Shown here: positions 36,820 to 48,545 of the stretch, one piece after another
Layout of the letters: each line of letters opens with the position of its first letter
Numbering within the stretch: the stretch's first letter is position 1
Source of the DNA: Cercozoa sp. M6MM
Lineage: Eukaryota; Endomyxa: Ascetosporea
Length of the DNA: 63,879 nt
Strand: one strand, 5' to 3'
Assembly (NCBI GenBank): GCA_040357565.1
Contig: JBDODJ010000063.1
Made by a program: the position numbers and the translations under genes
The notes under the pieces: model-generated
The model's input: only the letters and a program-made list of their open reading frames with translations
What the model was told of the DNA's origin: nothing
Database searches by the model: none

Positions 36820-37521
36820 ATGAGTAAAACGTTGCAAGAGGGTGGATGTCACTGTGGTGCTGTGGTATTTCGCGCGATAGCCTGTAAAATAGGATTCTTG
36901 ATTTTTTCTACAGCGGTTCCGCGCGTACCTTCCGAGGGAAGGTTTTGACTGTAACTGTACGGTGTGCTTCAAGAAGGGCTTCCTGCACCTTTACTGCAGC
37001 GGTGCGTTTCTTCAATAGATTGCACTTGTAACAGGAACAGAAAAACGGAAAATCAATGATTGATACAGAAAGCGAATTCGAGCTGCTCAGTGGCGATGAT
37101 GCACTCACGCTGTACCAGTTCGGCACCAATACGGCCAAGCATTGTTTGTCTTGCTCAGCTACTTATTCGTTCTGCAGAAGTAGTTCGTCTGTGCAGTGTT
37201 TTGCAAGCACTGCGGCATCTACGCCTTCTACCACCCGCGTTCACACCCGGAAAAGTGGGACGCACTATCTTCTTTTCAGACATCAATACAGTGTTGAGAT
37301 AATTTCTGTGTCGCTGCAGGTACAGCGTGAACGCGCGCTGTCTTGACGACATCGAGTTCGTGCAACAGGTAGGCGGTGCCTTGTGTGTATATAATATACG
37401 CTGAGTGCAAATTAAACTGTAGTGCAAGTTCACCAAATTCGACGGTCGCGGAGACTACACCAAGAACCGCTCGCTCGTGGACCGCTCAGTCGATGCCGAC
37501 GCCGAGACCAGTGCCGAGTAA
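36820..37521 (+). CDS. GFA/CENP-V-type zinc protein
   Basis: Six exons give about 137 residues and cover the whole GFA domain. Zinc ligands are present in the expected three groups: GGCHCGAVRF, DCNCTVC and LFCKHCGIYAFYHPRS. FELLSGDDALTLYQFGT and YSVNARCLDD are further family hallmarks. The GFA fold occurs in bacterial glutathione-dependent formaldehyde-activating enzymes and in the C-terminal domain of centromere protein V. Many members have unknown substrates, so function is open. The length is that of a single-domain bacterial-type member. Confidence 0.85.
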
Positions 37522-37782
37522 CATAGCGTCGTACAATAATGATTATTTGAATGAGCTTGAAACTGAACTTACCCGACCGGACTCCCTTGCCGAACTTTAA
37601 CGCGATAAAAGTACTCTATCGCGCCGTCCGAAGTACATCACCAGTCAACCTTAATGTTATCTCGTGTGCAGTGCAGATACTCGATGTAACTTGAGCTGGT
37701 GATCCGTAGACTAAGCTCGGAGAGCGCTAGCCGGTCGCGTCGAGTGGCGGATATATTAAATTTACCGTACGTTATTATTCGA

Positions 37783-40160
37783 TCACTTCACGTGCAGTTG
37801 AGAATTTAGCTGCGCCGCCAGACGCTTTTGGTCCACAGTGCCGATAGAAGTTTCGCCAAAGTGCAACCTACATGCGTTCGTGAGTGCGTTCACTGTCTTG
37901 ACGCGGAGATGACGCAGCTGTGCACAATCAAGTGAACATGATATAATGCAGTATTAAACACAACTGGAATTTACAAATACTTAAAATCTACTGTACCTCC
38001 TCGCCGTTGCGAAGCACATCGGCACTCAAAAGATTGTGCCGTTCCAAAATGTCATGTGCGACCTCGACGTACGTGTCAACTGGAACGGTAACGCGAGGAT
38101 CCTCGCCAGTCTCGCTTTTAGCTGTCTCAGCACCTTCGAGCACTTGCTGCAGCTGCTGGCAGTCGCGCAGCAAGCCTGCCAGTTGTAGCACCACTTTGCG
38201 CTGCGGAAGCATCGCGTACGTTGACAGAAGCGTGCTTGACGCGCTCTTCAGTGTCCTGGTGTCTTCTTGGGCAAAATGAGCACTACGCATCTCGAAATCC
38301 ATGCGTTCGTAGTCACGCGCGGTGCGATGTGGCGCCAGCCACAAGGTTTCGGTACTTTCGGAATCACTCAGTTGCGCGTGTGCTGATGTACGTTCGGTGT
38401 TGTGCAGAAGCACCGTCAATATTTTTTGCGCTTCGTCCAAGTGCTTCCTCGCGAGTTCGACTTCTTTCTTTTCCTAGAGTAGGATGGATAACAAATGTCG
38501 TTGAGAGTTGTGTTTATAAGAACAGAGAAATTTACTTGGTAGGCTTTGCAAAGAACGAGCTGGCACTCTGTCGTCTTCACAGCGTCGTTCAAAGATGATG
38601 CGATTTTTAGAATCTCGAGCTTTGTCGAGATCGCTTCATCTTGCTTCCCTGTTGCTTCAAGCTGCTCAAGCCATGAATGTTCCAAGAATACCGAAGATGA
38701 AGTGAGTGCAAGATGTCGTTTACATAAGCTGCCTGTCGCGACAAGACGTACATGCGAAGCTTGTCTCCCTTGCAAGCGAGAGCACAGTCAGCGGCGAGTT
38801 GGCACAGTTTCGGGATGTCGTACTCGTTTTCATCGATGACTATTGGAGCAAACTCGGACAGTGGTTTGCCAGTCGTTTCAAAGTCCAAAAGCACGAGCTT
38901 CGCATCGACAAACCAGTTGCTTAAACCACTAAATATTCAAATTTAGATAGGCAGAAGAATAGTTACACAGGCAGTGTGTGCAAACTGTCGTTTTGCGTCA
39001 AGTTGTTCGGACACGTCGACATCACTGGTTGCAGTTTTGCACGTACGCAGCTGCTCGGCAAAGGCGCACACCGCAAGACGAAGAAGTCGCATCTCTTGCA
39101 GTACCCTCCCGATACGCGACCATACTTGTGACTCACGAATACCAGAATCTGCTGTTGAGTCGGTGTGCTGCAGTTCTTCGGTGTACTTTATTTCTGAGTC
39201 GATTGTATCCGTAGCCGCCAGTTTGCGCAGACACTGCAATACGCGCGAAAACATCACCAACGCGCTGCGCCACCACACTGTTTTCGATATGTTTTGGCAC
39301 TCATTGTTTTCGGCGAGCCTGCAAAAAAACTTCGCGGCAGACATGTTCGCTTGTGTCGCAAGTGACAACTCGCCTCGCCGACTACTGTCTTCGGCACGAC
39401 TCAGCATGGCACTCAGGAAGCCAGCAACGTCGACAGCACGTGTCGTTGACTTTGTTTCGTTCTGCATTTTTAAGACGCCTACGCCTTCAGATGAGTTGAC
39501 AGTCTCACGGCCGAGAAGCATGACCTGCAGATCACCTGCATTTTGCACCTGCTGCAACGCCGCGTACAGCTGCGTCGGAAAACTCAGCGACAGAATTTTT
39601 TTCAGCGAAAGGGGCTCAAAGTCGAGGTCATCTTGCGAAATAGCAGTGTGCGAGATTGAGAAAAAGTCGCAAAAACTGTCAACATAGCCCTGCGAAAGCA
39701 ACAACTTGCACACATTCTCAAATTCCGACTTTTGCTCTGGCTGTTGTCCTTTCGTCTCGGAGTTCGCAACAACAGACGAATCGAGCTGTTCCAGCATGCT
39801 TCCGAAGTTTTTCAAGGCATCATCGTCACTCAGATGGTGCTTTCGGATCGTGGCGGCACGTGCCCGCTTCTGCACTACAACAGGCACGAAAGGAGCTTTT
39901 TTCTTCTTGTCTGAGGTTTTAGCAATCGTCGCAACTCGGAAAGCAGGAGGAGACAGGGAAACCGCAGCTTCTGAGCTCCGCTCGAAATCTAATCCTGGCC
40001 GAGCAACGTGCTGCGAGATGGTTTGCTCGTTGAAACTTGAGGCAGTTTCCGCAGCGACAACATCTGCCTTTCTGCGAGCTGAAACGGATCGACGAGCCGA
40101 CGAAGGGCGACTCCGTCGAGGGGGTCGCAAAACCGGTGACGTCGTGCTTCCGAGCAACAT
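37783..40160 (-). CDS. Large helical-repeat protein of unknown family
   Basis: The start at 40160 (MLLGSTTSPVLRPPRRSRPS) opens a basic, Ser/Arg-rich N-terminus. A long exon ends near 38,970, and four further exons follow to the stop at 37783-37785, ending AAQLNSQLHVK. Repeated amphipathic helices such as YDIPKLCQLAADCALAC, LRMYVLSRQAAY, TKLEILKIASSLNDAV, LARKHLDEAQKILTVL and LLRDCQQLQQVLEGAE suggest TPR-like repeats. No signal peptide or membrane helix is seen. Cilia-associated TPR proteins have this look, but I could not confirm a match. Confidence 0.6.
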
Positions 40161-40599
40161 GGCGACCGTTTGGCTGGACAAAGCTCTCCAGATAGCGTCG
40201 AACAAGAGCTAATTTCGCCTCAATCTGAGCGTTTCTTCAAAAGAGAGATTCTTTATCTGCTTTTGTTGCGACCATCAGTGTCCTACGCTGTAGTCCCCCT
40301 GTACTGACGCGCACATTTTCTGCACGGCACTGTACAGTTGATTCGCTTCGATTCAGTCGGTTGGCTCGCTGTCACGCTGCCAGTCGATATTGACGTCCAG
40401 GCGAAACGGAAACGACAGCGAGACTTGAAACTTTGCCGTGCGTTCAATGCCACTGTTCGTACTATTTACGAGTACCTGAGTTCAGCTGAGCGTACTGAAA
40501 GGCGGCGTGCGTTACAATTTTCGTTTTGTGTGACTTAACCGAATCCAGTCCTCGTCCTGACACAGCGCGCTTCGCAGCTGAGACTTAACGTTGTTTAAT
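40161..40599. other. Intergenic gap
   Basis: This lies between the helical-repeat gene (start side) and the 3' end of GrpE. No gene or repeat is recognised. Confidence 0.5.
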
Positions 40600-41778
40600 T
40601 TACTCCGGCTTCGAGAAGACGGCGACCTGAGCGGATCGAAGCACGCGGTCGTGGATCGTGAAGCCCGTGCGCATGACGTAGGCAATGTGGCCTGTCGAGA
40701 CAAATACTCTCACTGATGAGACAGGAGGACAGAGGGACAGAGAGGTGTCTAGCGTACCGACTTCGCCCGGCATGACGTCCGACACGGGCACCTGCATGAG
40801 CGCCTCGTGCTTGTTGGGATCGAAGGCGCCGTTTGTGTCGATCTTGTGCACGTGGTTGCGCGACAGCACGCCTGCGCACAGCATTATATATATGTAATAT
40901 ATATATATATATATATGTAAATAAATAAAGATAAATAACTATAAATATAATAAATATAAATATAAATATATAAATATATACACTATAAACATGCAGCTAC
41001 ATGTATGAAAGTATGAAGAGCGGACTCACCCTCGAGCAGCTGCTGCGTCATCGTCATGCCGTCGTAGAGCATTCTCAACTGGTAGCGGTGCGACGACGTG
41101 TCCTCCTCCTCGAAATCATCCGCGCGGATCTCAGCCGGCACCGACTGCAACACATACCAGGAAGAATACAACAAAGCTACCTAGACGAGTCACAAGCAAG
41201 ACTGCAACAACAAGGTACCTCGGTGGCACGCACGAGCGTATCGTTCACCTCAAGAACCGACTCGGCAAAACCTGGGGGAAGGGGGGGTAAAAAATAAGGC
41301 ACAAGATGGGAATAAAAGCACACCAGTCACGGCGAATTTGCGCGCATTGGCGATCTCCTTCGACGTTCGCTTTCGCAGGTTGTCCTGCTCGGCGAGGCAA
41401 CGCAGCAGCGTGTCGTGCTTCTCGGCCAACTGTTCCTTGAGCTGCTTCATCTGCTCCTCCAGCGACTGCTCCGGCTGCGACTCCTCCTGCTCCTCAATCA
41501 CCGGCTCCTGGTTCTCGGCTACCTCCTCCTGCTCCTTGGCAGCGCCTGCGCTGAAGAAACGCGCTCTTCTCTGCGACGACAACAATCACATCGAGATCAC
41601 AAACACACGTCATACACCTGACTACTATATGCCAGCACACTTCACGAACACACACTTAGCGTTCACTGCGCCATCCCACAGCATCTCAGCACAACACAGC
41701 GCATCTGCGGAACTCAAAACACGCACGTACCACTGCGAAACGCGTCGCTGCCAGTCTCGAAATCACCAACCTGCTCAT
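40600..41778 (-). CDS. GRPEL1: Mitochondrial GrpE nucleotide-exchange factor
   Basis: Exchange factor for mitochondrial Hsp70. The first exon (MSRLVISRLAATRFAV) and the start of the second (RRARFFSAG) form a mitochondrial presequence. A long coiled coil follows (LEEQMKQLKEQLAEKHDTLL then EQDNLRKRTSKEIANARKFA), the dimer stalk of GrpE. The C-terminal beta domain holds RMLYDGMTMTQQLLE, IDTNGAFDPNKHEALMQVP and YVMRTGFTIHDRVLRSAQVA, the hallmark strands. About six exons, with the stop at 40600-40602. One intron carries an AT-rich repeat. Confidence 0.93.
40886..40982. repeat. AT-rich simple repeat in a GrpE intron
   Basis: TATA and ATAAATA runs of about 97 bases within an intron. Confidence 0.9.
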
Positions 41779-41962
41779 GTTCTGTCTGTCTTAATGCTGT
41801 GTGCACACACGGGTTTTACGTCTGAATGCGCTTGATACGCGGAGATGATGTCAACATCTCGACCGCAAAATGAGTTTTGTAGCCAGCCGTCTGCAATAGC
41901 GCTATGCGAGTTCATTCTCACTTTTTTGTGCTGTATTTATAGGTTGCAGTGGTTTGTTTGAT

Positions 41963-42498
41963 TTAAACGTTCCACTCGCAATGGGCCAAAAGAAGCCATC
42001 GTTGATTATCCGGCCTCATGACCAGACGGTTCTAGTGCAAAAAAAAAAAACAATGCCAGCAAGCCGTACAGGTCTATATTTGGCGCGTTCACTCAAAGTT
42101 AATGACTTCGCGGCGAGCCGCAGTGCAAGTAAATTGTCTGTTTCGATGGACATCCCCGTTCAAAGCAGCCATGGCCCCATTGGCCCTAGAACTGCGACAC
42201 TAAGCATTCCTCCCAAGGGATCAGCGTATCGCGGGTGCCCTGTCAGTTCTCCTCTTTTGAGAAGCATTCGCTCGATTTCGTGCATCGTTTCATTCAAGAC
42301 GATGCGGGCATTGCTCAAAGCTGCCACCTTCTGCAGATTCATTCGGTGGATGCGGCGGCACCCGACACTTCTTGCGACCTGATTCGCACCTAGTGGTTGA
42401 AAAGGTATACAGCGCTCTATGCAACTTACTGCAGTACACAAGTTGGTCATTGCTTCGCGATGGTAGTCCACAACACGCTCATTCGGACGAGCCTGCAT
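41963..42498 (-). CDS. Small unknown protein, about 112 residues
   Basis: The start at 42498 (MQARPNERVVDYHREAMTNL) is followed by exons joined at AG-bounded introns: KVAALSNARIVLNETMHEIE, RGELTGHPRYADPLGGML, NNLLALRLAAKSLTLSERAK, and finally NRLVMRPDNQRWLLLAHC with the stop at 41963-41965. All junctions are in phase; one intron is about 40 nt. The protein is helical, basic and has no signal peptide. I do not recognise it. It starts only 31 bases after the stop of the upstream methyltransferase on the same strand, so the two may share a transcript or promoter region. Confidence 0.5.
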
Positions 42499-42528
42499 CA
42501 CACACCTCTATCTTCCTCGTCAACGTGT

Positions 42529-43542
42529 TTAGTGTTTTTGCGGCGGCTGGGGGGGTACAAAATCAACGACGATAAGGTCGCCTCGTTCCATGATTGCTTT
42601 GATCAGCGCAATCGTTTCCTTTTCCGAAATGTAGTACACCAGACCTTCCAAAAGCCTTCAGCAAAGCATGCCATTCAAAAGAACAATTCCCTCAAAGAAC
42701 TCATCTCCGAGCAAACTTCAGTAAGTTTAGTTTTGTTTACCACACTTTGCGTGAGTCTTCTCGCCACAACGCACTCTGGCGCAACTGCTCCATCATTTCG
42801 GCGGGTGCGCGAACATCCGCCTACAGAGACGGTGGAAATCACTACATTGCAGTCACCTGAAAACAACTGAAGCACCTGATTACCACGATAAAGTCGAGCC
42901 GTGGCTGAAGTTGCGAGCATGCCGTTTTGATTGTCTGTCGCTTGGTTTCTAGCAGTTCCTCGCTATAGTCGACACCGATCGCCGTACAATGCTATTGTCA
43001 AATAGCATAGGAAACATTTGCATTTTAGTTGTGTACTGAAGGATTTGCAGCGACAAACTCGATCTCGGTTGGAGCAGTTCCAGCGCCAAGCGACACCAAT
43101 TGTGTGACACCGTTCTTTGCCATATCCATCAACAGAGTCTGCGTGCGGTGCTTTCGCAGTTTGATATGGTCACGTAAGCCTTCTTGCGAGCTCAGATGCC
43201 TTGGGTTCGACTTGATTTCACCGTGTGAACTGCAGACAGAATCAACAGCTTGTGTCAAAGCTTGCCCTTTGCTGATATCAAGGCAAGCGAGATATCCCTT
43301 TGCTTCTTGCGTTAGATACACTGTCGACAAGTCGCACTATCGGAGACCACTTCATATACGACAGCTTTTGGTCTGTTTAAAACCTGAATTGGAAACTGAA
43401 GCTCTCTTACCAGGCCGAGGACGAATGCACTCGTGTCAGGCACACCATATGGTGTCGAATCTGCTCCAAGCCATTGTTGTTGTAACACACGGCGTTAAGC
43501 TATATTTGTAGCGACTCAAGTACCTGTCTCTGACTTCAGCAT
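42529..43542 (-). CDS. LCM-family (PPM1-like) methyltransferase
   Basis: The start at 43542 (MLKSET) splices to DSTPYGVPDTSAFVLGL and LCDLSTVYLTQEAKGYLACL. The SAM-binding core reads QLVSLGAGTAPTEIEF (motif I), IGVDYSEELLETKR, and after an intron LDFIVADVRAPAEMM. Near the end LLEGLVYYISEKETIALIK matches the EG-[VL]-x-x-Y-[LI] signature of the LCM/TcmP O-methyltransferase family, and DLIVVDF follows. The gene ends with the stop at 42529-42531. Members methylate carboxyl groups, such as the C-terminal Leu of PP2A, or small polyketides. The usual GAGxD acidic residue is not obvious here. The exon between about 42,690 and 42,730 is uncertain. Confidence 0.65.
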
Positions 43543-44018
43543 TGGGCGATCTAAACTTTGAATCTCTGGGGGGAATTAAAAAAAAAAACGGGGCTTCACG
43601 GTTGCAAACCGACGGACAATACCTAAGATCTACAGTAACAATGCGAGTTCGTTCGCTCTTTCTAATAGAAGAGTCCGCTAGCAGGGTACAGTAGCTAGAT
43701 TTACAGTATCCGCTGACCCGTCAAGCCAGGTGGATTATTGAGTCGGGTCATAGACTGACTGGAATGAGCGGAGCCTTACGCCAGTTCCGATATGTCATAA
43801 CCGCTACGCTACACCCACTGGACTCTAAACTGACTATGAAGGTTTCATCGCAGTCTACTGTGGCAGTGACTAAGTTTCGCTCCGGCAACCTATGGACGAG
43901 TCAAATTGCTGAGAGGCAAGGCGCACTGATTGCCTATCCAAGGAGTCTCATGTGTTTCAACACCGACTTCGCCAACTAAAACGCGAAAGATTGGTATTTC
44001 CACAGTTTCTAAATCGAG
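43543..44018. other. Intergenic gap
   Basis: The flank contains a poly-A run near 43,575 and no recognisable gene. An alternative last exon of the gene at 44,019 could extend to about 43,936. Confidence 0.45.
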
Positions 44019-44985
44019 TTATGTACCAACTGGAGATGCCAGTACTGGAACTGGCAAAGAGGGAGGCGTCTCAGGCAAGGTGTAGCTGCTGTCGTGTCCA
44101 ACAGGGGTTTCGTCCGTGCGCTCAACTCGGCGATAGGCTCCTTCATTGTGCGCATAGTGCAATCCAGTACGCCCCAGTCGAAGAGTCACTGTGCCAGCTT
44201 TGTGTACTCGGGGAGTTGCTCGGGTACGAACACCTACCGTGGCATGCCCCAAGAAGGTCGGAGACATTGGAGTACTTGCTTTCACTGGGCAACTCAGCTG
44301 CTATCTCTTAAAGTTGACACTTGACAGTGAGAGGTACCTGCGGGAATAGGCGAACTCAAATGTTCGTACTTCGGAACCGACAGCGGCAGCGGTACGCGCA
44401 CATGCGCGTCCATCGTTTCAGTTTGGCTCGACGTCTACACGGAAAATGTGTATGGATTGAGCGTGCTGTAGCGGTCCGGTCCGGTCACGGGTAAGACAGA
44501 CCAGACCAAATGATGCTGATTAAAATGAACTTAAAATTTTACCATATTCAGCAGTACGAAAAGTACGGAGAGCAGCGCAACGAGCTGGAGTGTAACGCGC
44601 ACAAGATCGGATGTGCCTTCATTGTTTGCATCGTGATGGCGCACTTCGGATGGACTGTCGTCGATAGTCATTGAGAAGTAAAGCCATGATAAAACCATAC
44701 GATGTCAGCACTATTTAAATTTATAAATTTACTGACAGTAGACATCGTTTGAAGGCTGCTGCAGCTTCGTGATCACCACCGGCCCCTGTTGGCAGTACTG
44801 AGTACCAAAGCAGCTGTAATGGTTTAAACCTCGATACCGTGTGACCAAGGGACCGCACTTGAACAGCGGGCGCACCTTGCATGCCAACGCTGACACAGCC
44901 GTCCATTTCCTCTCTCGGATGCTCGCAAGTCACTACTGAAGCACTGCGCTAGCCAGCAACGCAAGCACGCGTCTCCCGAACTCAT
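44019..44985 (-). CDS. Cys-rich single-pass membrane protein
   Basis: The start at 44985 (MSSGDACLRCWLAQCF) splices to TLACKVRPLFKCGPLV and YSCFGTQYCQQGPVVI, a Cys-rich N-terminal part. After a further intron comes HPSEVRHHDANNEGTSD, then a membrane helix (VTLQLVALLSVLFVLL), then a Pro-rich tail (VRVPLPLSVPKYEHLSSPIP and later TPPSLPVPVLASPVGT) with the stop at 44019. About five in-phase exons. If the N-terminal hydrophobic stretch is a signal peptide, the Cys-rich part is outside. Family not recognised. The 3' end may instead splice on to about 43,936. Confidence 0.5.
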
Positions 44986-45357
44986 TAATATTCCTAGGTC
45001 ATGCCAGCGAAATAGAACTCCGAGTCCTGAGTGCGTGTCTTGCGTTCGCAATCACTTCGCACCTGCAGTGCCGTTCGCTTCAGTTGTCCGTTTGGGCGTG
45101 CTGCAAATCAGCCGCGTATCCAGTCGTAAATTTATAGTTTCCCACCCTTCAGGTCCGGTCACACTCGGCAGTGAAGCTTGAAGAGCAGCTCTGAGGTCCG
45201 GTCACACTAATCACGCACCCGCCGGCCGACGTATCGTATAAATTTACTGTACAGTAGCCGTAGCTAGTCCCATTGACACGTGAACGGATAGGGCACTTTC
45301 GACATCTCAGTCGCTGACTGGGCTTGGAGAGGATCCTAACCAAGCCAGCCGAGTAAC
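44986..45357. promoter_or_regulatory. Upstream region with 15-bp direct repeats
   Basis: AGGTCCGGTCACACT occurs exactly at 45151-45165 and 45194-45208. A related GGTCCGGTCCGGTCAC lies in an intron near 44474. The pair sits about 170-220 bases upstream of the start of the Cys-rich membrane-protein gene. A regulatory role is inference. Confidence 0.4.
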
Positions 45358-46843
45358 TTAGCGAAAGCACGGCAAAGTGGATAATTTGGATACCGATCGG
45401 AGAAAGCGACGCTCGAACTGACGTAAACGGCGTCGATGCCGCCTACGCACGCGCTTGGGCGTCGCCCAGACCTTGTTGGACTTCTTCTGAACAGTCCAGC
45501 CTTCAGGTCGCCGGTCTTCACGCAGCAGAAATGCGAACTTGAGGCGAAACATGCCTGTGCAAGCAGTGAATTCTTCTCCTTTGAAGATACACCAGAGTCG
45601 AATACCATCGTCGAAGTCATGTGCAGTTTCGAACAGCCGCACTTGCGAATCTGCCCCTACAACAGTAAACGTACAAACTGACAAAGCGAAAAAGCAACCC
45701 GTAAAAAAGTTTATACCATTGGGGTCAAACAGGAACCACTTGGTCATCTTGCTACGGTACATATCGTCCAAGGTTTCAACGCAACAAACCTATGAGTACA
45801 CAGTAGCCTCAAACATGTCGGCGAACAAACATTAAGCATGGAATACAGTGGGAACGGAGTCAGGCACGCGTTTATTGAGCAGGAGATCGGACAAGCACGA
45901 GCTCAGAGTCTGCGCCAGCTGCGTGTTACTGCAAAACAACACATCAATGGCAACAAGAAACGCCAACAGCAGAGTACAACGGTACACTTTCGTTTCGGCA
46001 TTGCTTCGGTAGCCACGCACAATCATGTCGGCAGGCATCCATTCGTGTCTGCTTAAAAGCACGATTAGTCAATGCGGGAAACGACATAAAAGAACCGCAC
46101 ATCAGGTACCTCAACCACCGAATTCGCCGCTTGTTGTCATCTGTATCGCTTTCGTAGTCACTTTCATCCTCGCTGCTGCTGCTGTCGTGTTCGCTATCGC
46201 GCTCGCTGTCGTTTGCGTCGTTCTCGTCGCGAACAAACGAGTTTTCGATGCGTTGAGAACCAACGATGTTCCAAAACTCAATGGCCTCGTCAGTCAGATG
46301 AGCGAGGTCTTCCTCCAGATTGGAAGCGCACACTTGCCTGAGCACCCAGCTGTTGACCCACAGTGCTGCTGCTCGTCTCATAGTCTACCACCCAGCACGT
46401 AAAAACGGGCACATCTCCGTGTGCCTACAAATAGCGTACGCTGCCATTGCGTTGCGATTTACGCGAATTGCCGCTTCTCAAGAAGTTCGCACGACGCTCC
46501 TCTTTAAAATCCAAAAGCTGCTCTGGCATCTTTTTTGTCTGATGCGCCCAGTCACACAAAAAACTTGACACAGTACTAAAAAAGTGAAACAAAGAAGCCG
46601 AGAGCGTGTGCTGGGGATCTTCTCGGAGCATGCCGATTTATTTACTGTAGCCACGATCGCTTTCCAGTTTTTTTTTGGACCATCGACCTCCCCATCCTCG
46701 GATCGAGCTGGTCCACGAGGGGTTGGCGTCGATTCAACGGTAAGGCCCAAAGGTTGCTCAGTCTGTTCCCCGGCCGAGCGGACGGAGTCAAACACTGAAC
46801 TGCGCTGACCGGCCGGTTTCAGCAGCTTGCACGACCTATCCAT
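45358..46843 (-). CDS. Unknown protein with an acidic Ser-rich segment
   Basis: The start at 46843 (MDRSCKLLKPAGQRSSVFDS) leads through a charged N-terminus to FLCDWAHQTKKMPEQLLDF. A following exon is acidic (EHDSSSSEDESDYESDTDD). Later exons carry ADMIVRGYRSNAETKVYRC, a hydrophobic stretch (LLLAFLVAIDVLFC), KMTKWFLFDPN, and GWTVQKKSNKVWATPKRVR with a very basic Arg-rich end. It may be nuclear, given the Arg-rich tail. The family is unknown, and exon joints between 45,800 and 46,450 are not all secure. Confidence 0.45.
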
Positions 46844-46878
46844 GCCACTAGCAAACTAACAGTGAGTTCGCTGGCGCG

Positions 46879-48380
46879 CTAGAACTCTTGCGACTGAAAG
46901 TGCGGCAATTCGACATCGCTGTCGTCGCTGCTGTCCGAGTCACTGCCGCTGCTGCTGTCGTCATCACCGAGCGACAAGAGACCCGACGTCAGAAAGGTGG
47001 TATCAGCACAGTCCTCCTCCTCGTCTTCCTCGATATCAGTGGTGGCCCCACTGGCTTCCTCATCTTCATCGTCATCGTGTGGCACAGCAGACGACACTGC
47101 AACCAGCTGCACCTTCTTGCTCTTCGTGCTCTTCTCCTTGGTCGCTGCTTCAGCTGAAGGCAAAGCTTTCTCGACCTTGGACTTGGCGGCCGAGGCAGCA
47201 CTCTTGCGACGTCGCTTGGCCGGACGACTCGACGCACTGGCCTCGCGAAACACCGCCAGGCGCTCAGCAAAGTCTGCAGGCGGCTCGTACTGCCCGCCGA
47301 GCGCGTTAAGACGCGCGATCTCGAACGACACCTTGGCCGGGGCCATGAACGGCAACAACACCGGGACCGACGGCACTAAGGACACATCAACACATCTACA
47401 ATACACACACAAAACGAAAGCTCACAAAACGCGAAAGCCTAAAGTCAGGGCTACCGAAGCATAAAACCAAACGCTTTCAGCAAAAGCGACAGCTCAAAGT
47501 AAGCACGAAAGCCCACGAAAGTGCGAAAGCTACCATCAGCAGCGGCGCACTTGAGCGGCACGCCGATCAGCGCATCGATCTGCGAAATCAGTGCACGCGA
47601 GCAGCGTGCCCACCGCATGACTGCAATAGCATCGGCCACGATCTTGGCACAGCGCGGAAGCAGCGGATGCCGGGCCTTGGCTGACACCGTGGCCGTGATC
47701 TGCTTTAGCAGCACTGTTGTCTGCTTTGGCGAGCACTTCTCCGGCAGTCGGTGTGACACGTCGTCGAACAGAATCGGCTGCGCAAGTCGCGTTTCGCGAA
47801 GCACTTCGTTCAGCAGCGGCTCGAGTCGCTCGTAGCGCATCGTGCGCACTGTTTCGTCCGAGACACCGTCAGTCTCGCGGCATCGCAGCAGCACCAACTG
47901 CAGCAAGCAGAACAGCGCGCACACCTGCTGCACGATATGACGCGGTGTGCGCGACAACGCCACGTACTGCTCTCACACGTTTGAAAACCAATCGAAAGCA
48001 GCGAGTCATCGAATTGAAGAACGAAGCGGCTTGAAAGCAAGCCCATACCTCGTGACACAAAGCATCGCCGCTTTCGTAGTCGCGAAGCGCGCGAGTCACC
48101 ACTAATTTACGGATTCCAAGCAGTTCCAGCGTCTCCAAGCAAGCCTGACGCTTCTCTACCGGCACCAAGGGCATCTGTGAAATGCCAGAGTGACCAGCCA
48201 AAAAAAAAAACGCATTAATAAAAATACGGGGTCATCCACCTTCGTTCGCTAGCTCAGGTTGACCCTTTCGCAACACACCGCCTTTGGTAAACAACTGAGC
48301 GAAGCCGTCCTGGCCTTGTCCAAGCAGCTCAAACACGTGTTCAAAGCCGGCAGCTGAGTCGGATTGTTTCGTAGCCGTGT
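46879..48380 (-). CDS. Nuclear helical protein with acidic tail
   Basis: Coding stretches in order are FEHVFELLGQGQDGFAQLF, RQACLETLELLGIRKLVVTR, RHIVQQVCALFCLLQLVLL, VRTMRYERLEPLLNEVLRE, LPRCAKIVADAIAVMRWARC and SFEIARLNALGGQYEPPADF. Then comes a basic patch RPAKRRRKSA and an acidic Asp/Ser/Glu-rich tail ending HFQSQEF at 46879. The start codon is not found; an upstream exon is likely. The solenoid plus basic and acidic tail recalls nucleolar ribosome-biogenesis or chromatin factors, but I cannot name the family. Confidence 0.5.
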
Positions 48381-48545
48381 TTTGATGCGGTTGTTGACTT
48401 GCTTTATAAGATACTTAATTGCCGAAAAAGTAGTTTTGGCAGTTAACTGGTAGAAATTGTAGGTATTCTTGAGCTTTTGCGATCACCGGCCGGAGACTCG
48501 GATTTGTGTCTTGTTGTTGTTTGCAGACGAACGCAAAACGGAATA

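Noticed and set aside
36820-37521. Recent bacterial transfer of the GFA-type gene
   Set aside because: It has five ordinary short introns and base composition like its neighbours, so there is no direct sign of recent transfer.
38974-39687. Plus-strand frame opposite the helical-repeat gene
   Set aside because: Antisense shadow of a long minus-strand exon; Ser/Cys-rich with no motif.
43764-44324. Plus-strand gene overlapping the Cys-rich membrane-protein gene
   Set aside because: The minus-strand exons join in phase and explain the region better; the plus frames need unsupported joins.
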